Origin: Methylobacterium sp. GXS13
GTDB taxonomy: Bacteria; Pseudomonadota; Alphaproteobacteria; Rhizobiales; Beijerinckiaceae
Reading direction: 5' to 3'
Assembly: GCF_001455965.1 (NCBI RefSeq)
Contig: NZ_LKKO01000019.1
Location: forward strand, 1-64,000
DNA length: 64,000 nt
Within the stretch, counting starts at the first letter, position 1. Each line of letters opens with the position of its first letter. Shown piece by piece: positions 25,147 through 34,251 of the stretch. Made by a program: the position numbers and the translations under genes. Under the pieces are notes generated by a model. That model ran no database searches. It saw nothing but the letters and a program-made list of their open reading frames with translations, and was not told where the DNA came from.

Positions 25147-25838
25147 CCCAGGCGGGTGATGGCCGGCACGGAATCCCGATCCAGCGATCCGACGCTGGCG
25201 GCGGCCGGCGTATCGTAGAGACGCAGCGCCAGGCGCACCGGACCGCTGTCCCGGGGGCTCGGCAGCCAGTTCCCGGGCTGGACCTCGGGCGCGAGCACCA
25301 CTGAGAACCGCCCGTCGGCCGTGCGCAGCACCTCCGTGGAGGTGAAGCCCTCGCGCACCGTCGGCCGGCCGGGCGCGCAGGCGCCGCGACCGGCGACCGT
25401 AAGGGTCCAGGCCCGGGCCGGCGGCGTCCCGCCGCCGATGCGATACGTACAGGTGGCGTCGAGCGCCTGCCCCTGGTCGTCGACTGCGGCGGTCAGCAGC
25501 AAGCCTTCGCCCACCGCCAGCGGGATCTCGCCGCGTCGGGCGTTGACGGCACGGGTATAGGGGTCGGCATTCGCCGAGCCAGCGCGAGGCCACGCCGTCC
25601 AGGCGCCGACCTGCACCCCGCCGAACGGGTAGCCGCCCCGCGTCGCCCAATCGGCGCTGGCGAGGCCGAGCACCCCGCCGAGCGCGAGGGCATAGACCGC
25701 GAGACCCGCGACCGAACTCTTGCGCCAGATACGCGCGAGGAGCCGCCCGGCACCGCTGAGGGAGCGTACCTCTGCCGCGGGTCGATCATCTCCGGCCGCG
25801 GATCTGCGGCCGGGGCTTCCTGGGATCGCGAGCCTCAT
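25134..25838 (-). CDS. DUF1214 domain-containing protein
   Basis: This 234-residue protein has a cytoplasmic N-terminus, one transmembrane helix (VAGLAVYALALGGVLGLASADWA) and a periplasmic DUF1214 domain. ADPYTRAVNARRGEIPLAVGEGLLLTAAVDDQGQ, CTYRIGGGTPPARAWTLTV and RLYDTPAA are the family features. The ATG at 25838 is four bases from the stop of the penicillin-binding protein gene, so it belongs to that operon. Its role is unknown; the context suggests the cell envelope. Confidence 0.82.
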   Translation of the reverse strand: MRLAIPGSPGRRSAAGDDRPAAEVRSLSGAGRLLARIWRKSSVAGLAVYALALGGVLGLASADWATRGGYPFGGVQVGAWTAWPRAGSANADPYTRAVNARRGEIPLAVGEGLLLTAAVDDQGQALDATCTYRIGGGTPPARAWTLTVAGRGACAPGRPTVREGFTSTEVLRTADGRFSVVLAPEVQPGNWLPSPRDSGPVRLALRLYDTPAAASVGSLDRDSVPAITRLGCAS

Positions 25839-25842
25839 CGCG

Positions 25843-28143
25843 TCACCGCAGCTCGATGCGGCCGCCGACAGACCGGGCGCCCTCGGCCACCTCCCGCGGC
25901 TGGGTCGGGGATGCTGCAGCCCGGTCGCCCGGCTTCCGGTCGGTCTTCTGCGTGGCCTTGTCCACGCTGCCGGCGTCCGGCCGCGCCTCGCCTGCGGGGG
26001 CGCGCTCCACGGTGCGGAACAGCCCGTTGAGGCCGCCGATCACCTCGAAGGAGCGGCGCGAGAGCTTGCCGTAGGCGCTGGCATTGGGATCGATCGGGGC
26101 GGTGGGGCCGCCTGCGGCCTGCTGCTGGGCGGCGCGCGGGCTGTCCTTCAGGCCCGGCAGGCCCTTGATCTCAATACCCTGGTGAGCCGGCTCCATCACG
26201 TCGTGCCAGAGCTGGGCCGGAAGTGAGCCGCCGGTCAGCTTGTTGGTCGAGGTGTGGTCGTCGTTCCCGAACCAGACCGCGCCGACGTAATTGCCCGTGT
26301 AGCCGACGAACCACGCGTCCCGGTACGCGTTGGTGGTGCCGGATTTGCCGGCCACCTTGACGCCCTCGAGTTGGGCGCGCTTACCGGTGCCCTCCTCGAC
26401 GACCTTGTTGAGCATGAAGTTCATATCGGCGACGACCTGGGGCGGCAGCACCCGATCGGGCGCCTCGTCGGCATGGCGGTAGATCACCTCGCCGGACGAG
26501 TTCTTCACCTCCATGGCCGCGTAGGGCTTGGCCTTGAAGCCGCCATTGGCGAACACCGCGTAACCGGCCGCCTGGTCGATCACCGTCACCTCGTCGGAGC
26601 CGATCGGCATCGAGACTGTGTCGATCAGGTTCGAGGTGATGCCCATCTTGTGGGCCAAGTCGGTGATCTTCGCGCGGCCCGCCTTGGCCGCCCGGGCCTC
26701 GTGGCTGATGCCCATGGCCTTGCCCAGCGCGATCGAGATCTTGATCGGGATCGTGTTGATCGACTTCGCCACGGCGAGCCACATCGGAACGCGGCCGGCA
26801 TAGGACCGGCCATAATTCTGCGGGCACCAGTTGCCGATGCAGACCGGGCTGTCGACCACCGCGGTCTCGGGCTTGAACAGGCCGGAGAGGAGGGCGGCGG
26901 AATAGACGTAGGGCTTGAACGACGAGCCCGGCTGACGCAGCGCGTCGGTAGCGCGGTTGAACTGGCTCTCGCCGTAATCGGCGCCGCCGACCATGGCGCG
27001 CAGCGCGCCATCGGGATCGAGGATGACCATGGCGGCCTCATCGACGTCGAAGGCGTCGCCGGACTTGCGCAGGATGTCGGCGACAACCTCGTCGGCCCGC
27101 TTCTGGATCGCGAGGTCGAGGGGCGTCTTCACCGTCAGCACCCGGTCGCTGCGGAGCTTGCCCGCATCGGCCATGCCCTTGATCTCGCCAAAGGCCCAAT
27201 CGAGGTAGTAATCGGCGGTGATGTCGCGGGTGCGGGTCACCGGGGTCGCCGGATTGCGCAGGGCCGTCTGGATCTGCCCCTCCGTGACGAAGCCGGCCTC
27301 GACCATGTTGTGCAGCACGTCCGCCGCGCGGGCGCGGGCTGCGGGCAGGTTGACGTGCGGCGCGTATTTCGTCGGCGCCTTGAACAGGCCCGCCAGCATG
27401 GCGGCTTCCGCGAGGCTGATGTCCTTGAGCGGCTTGCCGAAATAGTAATCGGCCGCCGCCACGGCGCCGAAGGTGCCGCCGCCCATATAGGCCCGGTCGA
27501 GATAGAGCTTCAGGATCTCGTTCTTGGTCAGGTGGCTCTCCAGCCACAGAGCCAGGAACGCCTCGTTGATCTTGCGCTCCAGCGACCGCTCGTTCGTCAG
27601 AAAGAGATTTTTCGCGAGCTGCTGCGTGATCGAGGAGCCGCCCTGCGTGCCGCCGCCGCCGCGCGAGTTGTTGACCAGCGCCCGCAGGGTGCCGATCGGG
27701 TCGATGCCCCAATGCTCATAGAAGCGCCGGTCCTCGGTGGAGACCAGTGCCTTGATCATGATGTCCGGAAACTCGTCGAGCTTGAGCGAGTCGTCGTGCT
27801 TGATGCCACGCCTTCCGACCTCGGTGCCGTACCGGTCCAGGAACGTGACGGCGAGGTCCTGCTGCTTCAGCCAATTCTCGCTGGTGAGCTGGAAGGCCGG
27901 CTGCGCGAAGGCGAGCATCAGCACCGCGCCGCCGGCCCCGAGGGTCACGGCCTCGCTGGTCAGATCGAGGGCGATCCGCTTCCAGCCATGCACGGCGAAC
28001 CGGCTCATCACCCGCTGGAAACGCTCGTAGACCGCCCCGGTGGAGCGGCCGCTGTCGTAGAGGCCGGCATTGACCCAGGCGTCGAACGCCAGGGCGGCGC
28101 GCTCAATGCGGATCTTGATCTCGGTGAGCGTCGGCAGGCGCAC
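25843..28143 (-). CDS. Bifunctional penicillin-binding protein, PBP1A family
   Basis: This inner-membrane peptidoglycan synthase has glycosyltransferase and transpeptidase domains, 766 residues in all. A membrane segment near residues 66-85 precedes the GT51 domain with the catalytic Glu at about 137 (STEDRRFYEHWGIDP) and QGGSSITQQLAKNLFL. In the transpeptidase domain the SxxK motif is S407-S-F-K410, SIN begins at 461, and KSGTT begins at 600. The C-terminal tail is low-complexity, rich in Pro, Ala and Lys. The GTG start at 28143 (MRLPTLTEIKIRIE) is chosen because the upstream 71 codons lack homology. It heads an operon with DUF1214 and DUF1254 genes. Confidence 0.94.
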   Translation of the reverse strand: MRLPTLTEIKIRIERAALAFDAWVNAGLYDSGRSTGAVYERFQRVMSRFAVHGWKRIALDLTSEAVTLGAGGAVLMLAFAQPAFQLTSENWLKQQDLAVTFLDRYGTEVGRRGIKHDDSLKLDEFPDIMIKALVSTEDRRFYEHWGIDPIGTLRALVNNSRGGGGTQGGSSITQQLAKNLFLTNERSLERKINEAFLALWLESHLTKNEILKLYLDRAYMGGGTFGAVAAADYYFGKPLKDISLAEAAMLAGLFKAPTKYAPHVNLPAARARAADVLHNMVEAGFVTEGQIQTALRNPATPVTRTRDITADYYLDWAFGEIKGMADAGKLRSDRVLTVKTPLDLAIQKRADEVVADILRKSGDAFDVDEAAMVILDPDGALRAMVGGADYGESQFNRATDALRQPGSSFKPYVYSAALLSGLFKPETAVVDSPVCIGNWCPQNYGRSYAGRVPMWLAVAKSINTIPIKISIALGKAMGISHEARAAKAGRAKITDLAHKMGITSNLIDTVSMPIGSDEVTVIDQAAGYAVFANGGFKAKPYAAMEVKNSSGEVIYRHADEAPDRVLPPQVVADMNFMLNKVVEEGTGKRAQLEGVKVAGKSGTTNAYRDAWFVGYTGNYVGAVWFGNDDHTSTNKLTGGSLPAQLWHDVMEPAHQGIEIKGLPGLKDSPRAAQQQAAGGPTAPIDPNASAYGKLSRRSFEVIGGLNGLFRTVERAPAGEARPDAGSVDKATQKTDRKPGDRAAASPTQPREVAEGARSVGGRIELR

Positions 28144-28382
28144 GATGTCGGACCCGGCTTGTCGAGCGCCTCTGCGGCGAATCTTGGCGGCGGAGGATCG
28201 AGCGCCCGCGCCGCGGGCAAGGATCCCGCGGCCGAGACACCGCGCGGCGTGTCCATCCTTAGCAGGATCTGCAACGGTCGGCGAGGCTCTGCGCAGTCTC
28301 GTGATTCGCCGCAGGGACTCCCGCTTGCCCCGCGGCGCCGGGTCTGGCCGCCACACGCTCTTCCCGATCGTGAGATTCCCCG

Positions 28383-28874
28383 ATGTCCAAGCCCGAGGCG
28401 CTGCGCCGCGGGGTCGCCGAGCCGTTCTGGCGGACCAAGACCCTCGAAGCCATGACGCCGTCCGAGTGGGAGAGCCTCTGCGACGGGTGCGGCCGGTGCT
28501 GCCTGATCAAGCTCGAGGACGACGAGACCGGCGAGGTCCACCACACCGATATCGGCTGCACCCTTCTCGACGGCCTGTCCTGCCGCTGCCGTGACTACAC
28601 CCATCGGCAGAAGCGCGTGCCCGATTGCGTCCGCCTGACCCCGGAGGCTGTGCGCACGATCCCGTGGCTGCCGCCGACCTGCGCCTATCGCCTCGTCCGC
28701 GACGGCGAGCCGCTCCATTCGTGGCATCCCCTGGTCTCGGGCCGGGCTTCGAGCGTGCACGAGGCCGGCATCTCCATCCGCGGCCGGCTCGCCGGCAACG
28801 AGGAGGAATTTTCCGACGACGAGCTGCCGGACCGGATCGTGGCCTGGCCAGGCGCGGATCCGGACGCGCGCTGA
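28383..28874 (+). CDS. YcgN/UPF0260 family cysteine-cluster protein
   Basis: This 163-residue protein is of the YkgJ/YcgN-type zinc- or iron-binding cysteine cluster family. The cysteine array is [31 protein letters not shown] and RVPDCVRL. The N-terminal [24 protein letters not shown] is diagnostic of UPF0260. Length is normal. The biochemical role is unknown. It is transcribed divergently from the PBP1A gene, 240 bases away, and ends 3 bases before the nrsF stop on the other strand. Confidence 0.92.
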   Translation: MSKPEALRRGVAEPFWRTKTLEAMTPSEWESLCDGCGRCCLIKLEDDETGEVHHTDIGCTLLDGLSCRCRDYTHRQKRVPDCVRLTPEAVRTIPWLPPTCAYRLVRDGEPLHSWHPLVSGRASSVHEAGISIRGRLAGNEEEFSDDELPDRIVAWPGADPDAR

Positions 28875-28877
28875 AGA

Positions 28878-29534
28878 CTAACCGATGCCGCGGCCGAGCA
28901 CCCGGGCGCCGGCGGGGCCGTTGAGGCCGATTACGCCGACCACCGCGACGGCGTGGATCAGCAGGTCCGACGCGGTCGCGTCGTGCGGGTGGAACGGCAT
29001 CAGCAGCGCGGCGGCAGCGGCCGCCGCAGCGAGCCCGCCCAGGGCGGCCGTCAGGTTCGGCCGCAGCGGACAGGCCCGGCGCAGCATCACGACGATCAGC
29101 ACCGACAGCGGCACCGAGACGCAGACGAGGAAGCTGAAGCAGCCGGCGACCTCTTGCGGGTGTGGCTGGCCTGTGCCGGGGGCGATCCAGTCGCGCAGGC
29201 AGCCGAAGCCGCTCGCCCCGACCCAGAGGGCCAGCGGCGGCAGCGGCAGCAGGGCCCAGGCCTTGGTACGGCCAGGCACGCTGGTAGCGAAGGCGGCGAA
29301 GGCGGCCGCCACCGCCGTCAGCACCGCTCCGAGCGCTGCGCAGGCGAGATCCGGCACGCGCATACGCAGCATGAAGCCGGCGGTGTCGATCCGACTCGCC
29401 AGGACCAGGCCGATGAGCACGGCCACCCCGAGCCAAAGCGCCGCGCGCAGGGCCGGGGAGGGCAGTGGCCGAACCGGCTCCAGGCCGCCGGCGAGATCCT
29501 CGACGAGCCGCTCGTAGCGGGCCAGATCGGCCAT
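28878..29534 (-). CDS. nrsF: NrsF-type membrane anti-sigma factor (DUF1109)
   Basis: This 218-residue protein has six predicted membrane helices and a short cytoplasmic N-terminus, the architecture of NrsF (DUF1109), the anti-sigma factor that holds SigF inactive at the membrane. Cysteines lie in SGFGCLRDW, EVAGCFSFLVCVS and RRACPLRP. In the Caulobacter protein conserved cysteines are needed for metal/oxidant sensing, so these are candidates. Its ATG overlaps the sigma gene stop as ATGA (29532-29536), which ties anti-sigma output to sigma translation. Confidence 0.88.
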   Translation of the reverse strand: MADLARYERLVEDLAGGLEPVRPLPSPALRAALWLGVAVLIGLVLASRIDTAGFMLRMRVPDLACAALGAVLTAVAAAFAAFATSVPGRTKAWALLPLPPLALWVGASGFGCLRDWIAPGTGQPHPQEVAGCFSFLVCVSVPLSVLIVVMLRRACPLRPNLTAALGGLAAAAAAAALLMPFHPHDATASDLLIHAVAVVGVIGLNGPAGARVLGRGIG

Positions 29535-30091
29535 CAGCGCCGCTCCTGCATCAGGTTGGCGCGCAGGGCCTTCAAGGCCCGGTGCAGATTGACCTTGAGC
29601 GCGCCCTTGCTGCGCCCGGTGAGGGCCGACGTCTCGTCCAGCGACAACTCTCGCAGGCCGAGATGCTCGACCGCCTGCCGCTGCCCGTCCGGCAAAGATG
29701 CGACGGCACGCGCAAGCGCGGCAGCCCGGTCGCGCGCCTCCAACCCCTGGCCGGGCTCGGGACCGGGATCGGCCTCGGCCTCGTAGGCGAGGGGATCGTG
29801 GACCTCCCGGGGCCGGCGGCCGGACCGGCGCAGGCGGTCGATGGCCCGGCGTTGGGTGATGGCCCGCAGCCATGGCAGGAACGGCCGCGCCGGATCGTAG
29901 CTGGCGCGCGCGCGATGCACGGTCATCAGCGTATCCTGAACGACATCATCCACCGCCTCGCCGCGCACACCCTGCGCGCGGGCGATCGCGGACACGACCG
30001 GCAGGCACGCCTTCAGAAGGGCGCGGTACGCCACCGCGTCGCCGTCCTGTGCGGCCGCCATCAGAGCGGCCAATTCTCCTTCGAGCGCCAT
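29534..30091 (-). CDS. sigF: ECF sigma factor, SigF-like
   Basis: This 185-residue ECF sigma factor has region 2 (DVVQDTLMTVHRARASYDPARPFLPWLRAITQRRAIDRLR) and region 4 (SLPDGQRQAVEHLGLRELSLDETSALTGRSKGALKVNLHRALKALR). Pairing with an NrsF-type anti-sigma identifies it as the SigF group, which governs oxidative and heavy-metal stress in Caulobacter. I prefer the ATG at 30091, which starts ten residues before region 2. The frame also opens at 30205, overlapping the DUF1223 stop as ATGATG with GAGGGGAG upstream, so the longer, coupled form is a real alternative. An upstream SigF-type promoter implies autoregulation. Confidence 0.88.
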   Translation of the reverse strand: MALEGELAALMAAAQDGDAVAYRALLKACLPVVSAIARAQGVRGEAVDDVVQDTLMTVHRARASYDPARPFLPWLRAITQRRAIDRLRRSGRRPREVHDPLAYEAEADPGPEPGQGLEARDRAAALARAVASLPDGQRQAVEHLGLRELSLDETSALTGRSKGALKVNLHRALKALRANLMQERR

Positions 30092-30201
30092 CCGGGCTCC
30101 GCCGCCGATCCGTTCCCCGGCCTGGGCTGAGTCTAGCGCGGGGCGGGAGTCCGGCGCCAGCGCCCATCCGCGCCCGGCGACGCCGCCCGGCATAGCCAGC
30201 A

Positions 30202-30918
30202 TCATCGCGGGCTCCCCTCGGCCGAGGCGAGGCGCTCGCCTAGCCGGGCCGCACCCAAAATACGGCCGTCCTCGGCCTGCAAGAGGAGGGCGGCGGTCTC
30301 GCCCGCCGGCGCGGCGGCCTCGAAGGTGGTGGCTGCGCCGGACCAGGGACCGAGATCCTGGATCGACCGGACCACGTTGGCCTGCTCGATGGTGCGGCCG
30401 GCATTCTCGCCGCGCAGGACCCGGCTGGTATGGCTCGGGTCGAAGCCGATCAGCAGGACCCGGCCGGCCCCGCTCCCGGACCCGACCCGGGCGGCCAGGC
30501 GAGCGCCCTCGCGGGCCAGGCTCACCCGGACAGACGGCCCGACGCGCCGCGCCTGCGCGATCGCCGCCCGCAGGCCTGTCTCGTCGGAACCGACCAGACC
30601 TGCCTGCCCGTCGATCACCGCCTGCGGCGTGTAACTCGGGCCACCGAATTGAGCCGCGTAAGTGTTCTGGCGGGCGGTGGCGGCCGGGAGGGAATAGGGG
30701 TCGCGCCAGTCGAGATGGTTCCAGTAGGTCACGTGGAACGCCAGCGGCAGCACGTCCGCGCTTTCTTTGGCGAGCCGGCCGATCAATGCCTCCGCGGGCG
30801 GGCAGGACGAGCAGCTCTGTGAGGTGAACAGCTCGACGACGACGGGGCGCTCCAGCGCCGCGGCCGGGCGGATGGGGGCCAGCATCAGGGCTGCTGAGAT
30901 CAACGCGACGATTTTCAT
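30202..30918 (-). CDS. DUF1223 thioredoxin-like exported protein
   Basis: This 238-residue protein has a signal peptide (MKIVALISAALMLAPIRPAAA) and a thioredoxin-like DUF1223 domain. The redox motif is C36-S-S-C39 in FTSQSCSSCPPAE, followed by LAFHVTYWNHLDWRDPYS, RQNTYAAQFG and YTPQAVIDG, which are typical of the family. It probably works on thiols in the periplasm. It is the first gene of the operon with sigF and nrsF, 49 bases downstream of a perfect SigF-type promoter. This fits a thiol-stress response that controls itself. Confidence 0.9.
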   Translation of the reverse strand: MKIVALISAALMLAPIRPAAALERPVVVELFTSQSCSSCPPAEALIGRLAKESADVLPLAFHVTYWNHLDWRDPYSLPAATARQNTYAAQFGGPSYTPQAVIDGQAGLVGSDETGLRAAIAQARRVGPSVRVSLAREGARLAARVGSGSGAGRVLLIGFDPSHTSRVLRGENAGRTIEQANVVRSIQDLGPWSGAATTFEAAAPAGETAALLLQAEDGRILGAARLGERLASAEGSPR

Positions 30919-30966
30919 GGCCGGGCCTCCCGGCGCTGGCGAAGGATGCCTGCGCGTGACCGATCT

Positions 30967-30992
30967 TTCGGCCGGACGCGCGGGCCGGTTAC
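30967..30992 (-). promoter_or_regulatory. SigF-type promoter (GTAACC-N16-CGAA)
   Basis: On the minus strand GTAACC (30992-30987) and CGAA (30970-30967) are separated by exactly 16 bases. This is the spacing and sequence reported for SigF-dependent promoters in Caulobacter. Transcription would begin near 30960, about 40 bases before the DUF1223 start. The -35 element overlaps the stop codon of the creatininase gene. Confidence 0.65.
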
Positions 30993-31783
30993 GCCGGATC
31001 GGATTTGTCGAGCTCGAAACGGTCCACGTCCCGCAGCAGCGCCACGAAGGCGGCGGCGCCGTGATTGAGTGCCGTGAGCCCGGCCTCCGCGGATCCCAGC
31101 CGGGCATCCCCCATCGCCCCGGAGGGATGCAGGTCACCGGCCTTCCAGGCGAAGGCGGCTGGGCGGCCGGCACGCAGATGGGTGTAATCCCGGGCCATCG
31201 TGAGGCTGCGCGGCGGGAAATTCGCGATCTGGTCGGCCCGCACCAGATCCGGCCGCAGGGCCAGCATCAGCGCGGTCTCGACGCCGCCGGCATGGATGCC
31301 GTGCGCAATCTCCTCCGGAGGGAAGAGGCCGTCCGGGTATCCGAACCGGGCCCAGGCGGTCGTCACCGCGACCAAGCCGAACTGGGCGCGCAGGTCGCCA
31401 GCCACGAGATCGATGAGGGCACTGTTGCCGCCGTGGCTCGTGACGATCACCAGCTTGCGGCAACCCGTCCTGTGGATTGCGGCACCGATCCCGGCCCAGG
31501 CGGCCAGGGCCGTCCCGGTGTCGAGGGAGAGCGTGCCGGGAAAGGCATCATGCTCGTCGGATTTGCCGACAACCTGAATCGGCAGCAACAGTACGTCGAG
31601 GTCGTCCGGCACCAAGGCGCGGACACGGGCGAGATACCCCTCGGCGATGATCGCATCGGTGCCGAGCGGGAGGTGCGGGCCGTGCTGCTCGATGGCAGCC
31701 ACCGGCAGCACCGCCACCGTACGCCGCATGTCGCGCCGTGCCAGGTCGTCCGTGGTCAGATCAGACCAGAGCCGTGCCACCAT
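30989..31783 (-). CDS. Creatininase family protein
   Basis: This 264-residue metal-dependent amidohydrolase is of the creatininase superfamily, which also includes MftE. Metal-ligand motifs are visible: LPVAAIEQHGPHLPLGTDAIIAE (Glu, His, Asp), VTSHGGNSALIDL (His) and GGVETALMLALRP (Glu). The start is ATG at 31783; the frame continues upstream into non-homologous sequence. No creatine-degradation gene or mycofactocin cluster is nearby, so the substrate is unknown. Its end overlaps the SigF-type promoter of the next operon. Confidence 0.9.
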   Translation of the reverse strand: MVARLWSDLTTDDLARRDMRRTVAVLPVAAIEQHGPHLPLGTDAIIAEGYLARVRALVPDDLDVLLLPIQVVGKSDEHDAFPGTLSLDTGTALAAWAGIGAAIHRTGCRKLVIVTSHGGNSALIDLVAGDLRAQFGLVAVTTAWARFGYPDGLFPPEEIAHGIHAGGVETALMLALRPDLVRADQIANFPPRSLTMARDYTHLRAGRPAAFAWKAGDLHPSGAMGDARLGSAEAGLTALNHGAAAFVALLRDVDRFELDKSDPA

Positions 31784-31892
31784 GCTTCGAGCCCGCCCCT
31801 CATCCGAAGCGACCGCCGCAGGGCGGGCGGTCGCCGAGGGCGATCTACACCGCCCGCCCGGCCGCCGTCGACGGCCGGGCGATACAGGGCTC

Positions 31893-32537
31893 TCAGGCGA
31901 AGAGGGCGTCGATGTCGTTCTGGGACGGGGTTTCCTCGACGGCCTGAGGGCCATTGAGGAGCAGGTCATCGGCACGGGCGCGGCGGGCCATCTCGACCGG
32001 ATCCGTGGAGGCGGCATCCCGGGCCTTCACGGCGCCGACGAAGCGGGCGAGCCGCTGCTCGAACAGCCGCAGGGCCTCCACGACCTTGGCGATGCGCTGG
32101 CCGGTGATGTCCTGGAAGGCGCAGGCCTCGAAGATCGTGTTGATCCGCTCCTCGACCGCGTCCCGGTAGCCCGGACCGTCGGGGAGGCTGAGCATCGCCT
32201 CCGCGGCTTCCATGATCGTGTTCGTCGCTCCCGCCGTGGCGGCGACGACGCTGCCGAGTTCCTCATGAGCCATGGGAATCCGGTCGCGACTCATCTCGTT
32301 CGCCCGGAGTGCGCCGATCTCCTCGCGCAGATGAGCGATGTAATCCGCGATCTCGATCAACTCGGAGATCACGGCGTGCGGTTCGCGGAACCGCATCTCG
32401 GGCTGTCGCGCGGCGGCTGACGACATGCTCTCCTCCTGGGATCGGCGACCAGCGATACCGGCGGCATCGCTCTTGGGCGCCTTCCGGCGTGCGGGGGGCT
32501 TGGCCGGAGGGCGCATTGGACGTGCCACGGAAATCAT
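31893..32537 (-). CDS. cheZ: Chemotaxis protein phosphatase CheZ
   Basis: CheZ dephosphorylates CheY-P to end flagellar signalling. The 214-residue protein has a basic N-terminal extension, a long helical region, the catalytic segment FEACAFQDITGQRIAKVVEAL (acidic and Gln residues around position 140) and the C-terminal CheY-binding peptide QNDIDALFA. Its ATG at 32537 overlaps the cheY stop as ATGA. A shorter start at 32426 (MSSAAARQ) is possible, because the first 37 residues are low-complexity. No other flagellar or chemotaxis genes are in the window. Confidence 0.9.
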   Translation of the reverse strand: MISVARPMRPPAKPPARRKAPKSDAAGIAGRRSQEESMSSAAARQPEMRFREPHAVISELIEIADYIAHLREEIGALRANEMSRDRIPMAHEELGSVVAATAGATNTIMEAAEAMLSLPDGPGYRDAVEERINTIFEACAFQDITGQRIAKVVEALRLFEQRLARFVGAVKARDAASTDPVEMARRARADDLLLNGPQAVEETPSQNDIDALFA

Positions 32538-32920
32538 CAGTTCCCGCAGACGGCCTCGATCTTGGATTTGAGCGTCGCCGCATTGAACGGCTTGACGATA
32601 TAGTTGTTCACGCCAGCCTTCTTCGCAGCGATGACGTTTTCAGTCTTCGACTCGGCCGTCACCATGATGAAGGGCGTCGTCCGAAGATTTTCGTCGGCGC
32701 GCACGTGCCGGAGCAGCTCGTAGCCCGTCATCGGCTCCATGTTCCAGTCCGAGATGACCAGACCGTACTTGCGGTCCTTGAGGCGCGCCAGTGCTGCCGT
32801 ACCATCCGAAGCGTCATCAACCTCTTCGAAGCCGAGCTGCTTCAATAGATTCCGAATGATTCGAACCATCGTCTGGTAATCGTCGACAACGAGGATCGGC
32901 ATGCTCAGATCGAGAGCCAT
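32537..32920 (-). CDS. cheY: Chemotaxis response regulator CheY
   Basis: This 127-residue receiver has all canonical residues: D13/D14 in LVVDDY, phosphoacceptor D58 in LVISDWNMEP, T88 in MVTAES and K110 in IVKPF. NMEPMTGYELL and NNYIVKPFNAATLK are characteristic of motor-binding CheY proteins. Coupling to cheZ through ATGA confirms the role. The 290 bases upstream, to ribF, are non-coding and presumably hold its promoter. Confidence 0.95.
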   Translation of the reverse strand: MALDLSMPILVVDDYQTMVRIIRNLLKQLGFEEVDDASDGTAALARLKDRKYGLVISDWNMEPMTGYELLRHVRADENLRTTPFIMVTAESKTENVIAAKKAGVNNYIVKPFNAATLKSKIEAVCGN

Positions 32921-33212
32921 AGACCAACTGCTCCGTATTGCCCGGCGGGAGGCCGAGGCGGCTCCCGAAAAGATGAACGCTTCACTAACGCTGCAAAATA
33001 GCTGCGCTGCTCAGCATTTAAAATAGGGCAGGCGCATTGCGAAGCCGTTAATCTGCAGGTGTGGCATTCGCCGCCGCCCCCTGCGATGTCGCGGACCGGC
33101 TCGCTCGCTTGACCCTCCGGGCGCGTTTCGGCAGGGTCCGGCTCCGTCGGGCCTGCCGCGGACAGCGCAGGCGCTCCCATCCGGCCCTTTCCGAGTCTCC
33201 GATCCCGAATCG

Positions 33213-34199
33213 ATGGCCCCAGGCGACGAACCGGCCATGCGGCCCTTCACGATTTGCGGCGTGGACGCGCCGGTACCGCCGCCCCTTGCCGGGGCGGTCG
33301 CAGCGATCGGCAATTTCGACGGCGTCCATCGCGGCCATCGGGTGCTGGTGGAGAACGTGCGCGCGGCGGCACGCGAGGCCGGCCGGCCGGCCGCGGTACT
33401 GACCTTCGAGCCGCATCCGCGCGCCTATTTCGCGCCGGATGCGCCGATGTTCCGCCTCACCGCATTGGCCGCGAAGGAGATCGTGTTCGCGCATCTCGGC
33501 CTCGACGGGCTGATCGTGCGACGCTTCGACGGCGCCCTGGCCGCCACCGGCGCCCGCGCCTTCGTGCTCGACTTCTTGAAAGGGTCGCTCGGCTTGTCCG
33601 GCGTGGTGGTCGGCCACGATTTCCATTTCGGCCGTGGCCGGGAGGGCACACCCGCGATCCTGGCCGAACTCTGCCAGGAGGCCGGCATGGGATGCCGGAT
33701 CGTGGAGCCGGTCGCCCTGGCGGGCGAGACGGAGCCGGTCTCGTCGAGCGCGATCCGGGCGGCCCTGGCGGCCGGCGACGTCGCCCGAGCCAATGCGCTG
33801 CTCGGCTATCGCTGGTTCGTGCTCGGCCAAGTCCGCCATGGCGACAAGCGTGGCCGCCAGCTCGGCTTTCCCACCGCCAACGTGATGCTGCCCGATTGCG
33901 GACTGGCGCACGGCATCTACGCGGTGCGCGTGCGCCTCGGACCCGGTGAGGTCCGGAACGGCGTCGCGAGCTACGGCCGCCGTCCAACCTTCGACGACGG
34001 AGCGCCGCTTCTCGAAGTCTACCTGTTCGATTTTTTCGGCGACCTCTACGGGCGGGAGATCGCCGTGGAATGCGTCGGCCACATCCGCGGCGAGGAGCGG
34101 TTCGCCAGCGCCGAGGCATTGATCGCGCGCATGCACGTCGATTCCGACGCGGCGCGGGCCCTGCTGGCCGCCGATCAAACGCCCTCGATGCTCGACTGA
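33213..34199 (+). CDS. ribF: Bifunctional riboflavin kinase/FAD synthetase
   Basis: RibF phosphorylates riboflavin to FMN and adenylylates FMN to FAD. The N-terminal nucleotidyltransferase has AAIGNFDGVHRGHRVL (HxGH-like) and VVGHDFHFGRGREGTP. The C-terminal flavokinase has VRHGDKRGRQLGFPTANV and GVASYGRRPTF, with DFFGDLYGREIAVE near the end. The total length (328) is normal. The ATG at 33213 is reported; an ATG eight codons later (33237, MRPFTICGV) is equally plausible. Neither has a strong ribosome-binding site. Confidence 0.95.
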   Translation: MAPGDEPAMRPFTICGVDAPVPPPLAGAVAAIGNFDGVHRGHRVLVENVRAAAREAGRPAAVLTFEPHPRAYFAPDAPMFRLTALAAKEIVFAHLGLDGLIVRRFDGALAATGARAFVLDFLKGSLGLSGVVVGHDFHFGRGREGTPAILAELCQEAGMGCRIVEPVALAGETEPVSSSAIRAALAAGDVARANALLGYRWFVLGQVRHGDKRGRQLGFPTANVMLPDCGLAHGIYAVRVRLGPGEVRNGVASYGRRPTFDDGAPLLEVYLFDFFGDLYGREIAVECVGHIRGEERFASAEALIARMHVDSDAARALLAADQTPSMLD

Positions 34200-34251
34200 T
34201 TCTGCGAACGCCGCGGATCGTGTAGAATGCGGGATCGATCAGGAGGCAAAC

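Noticed and set aside
26254..28455. 733-codon plus-strand frame opposite the PBP1A gene
   Set aside because: It is an antisense shadow of the penicillin-binding protein, rich in Arg, Gly and His without domains.
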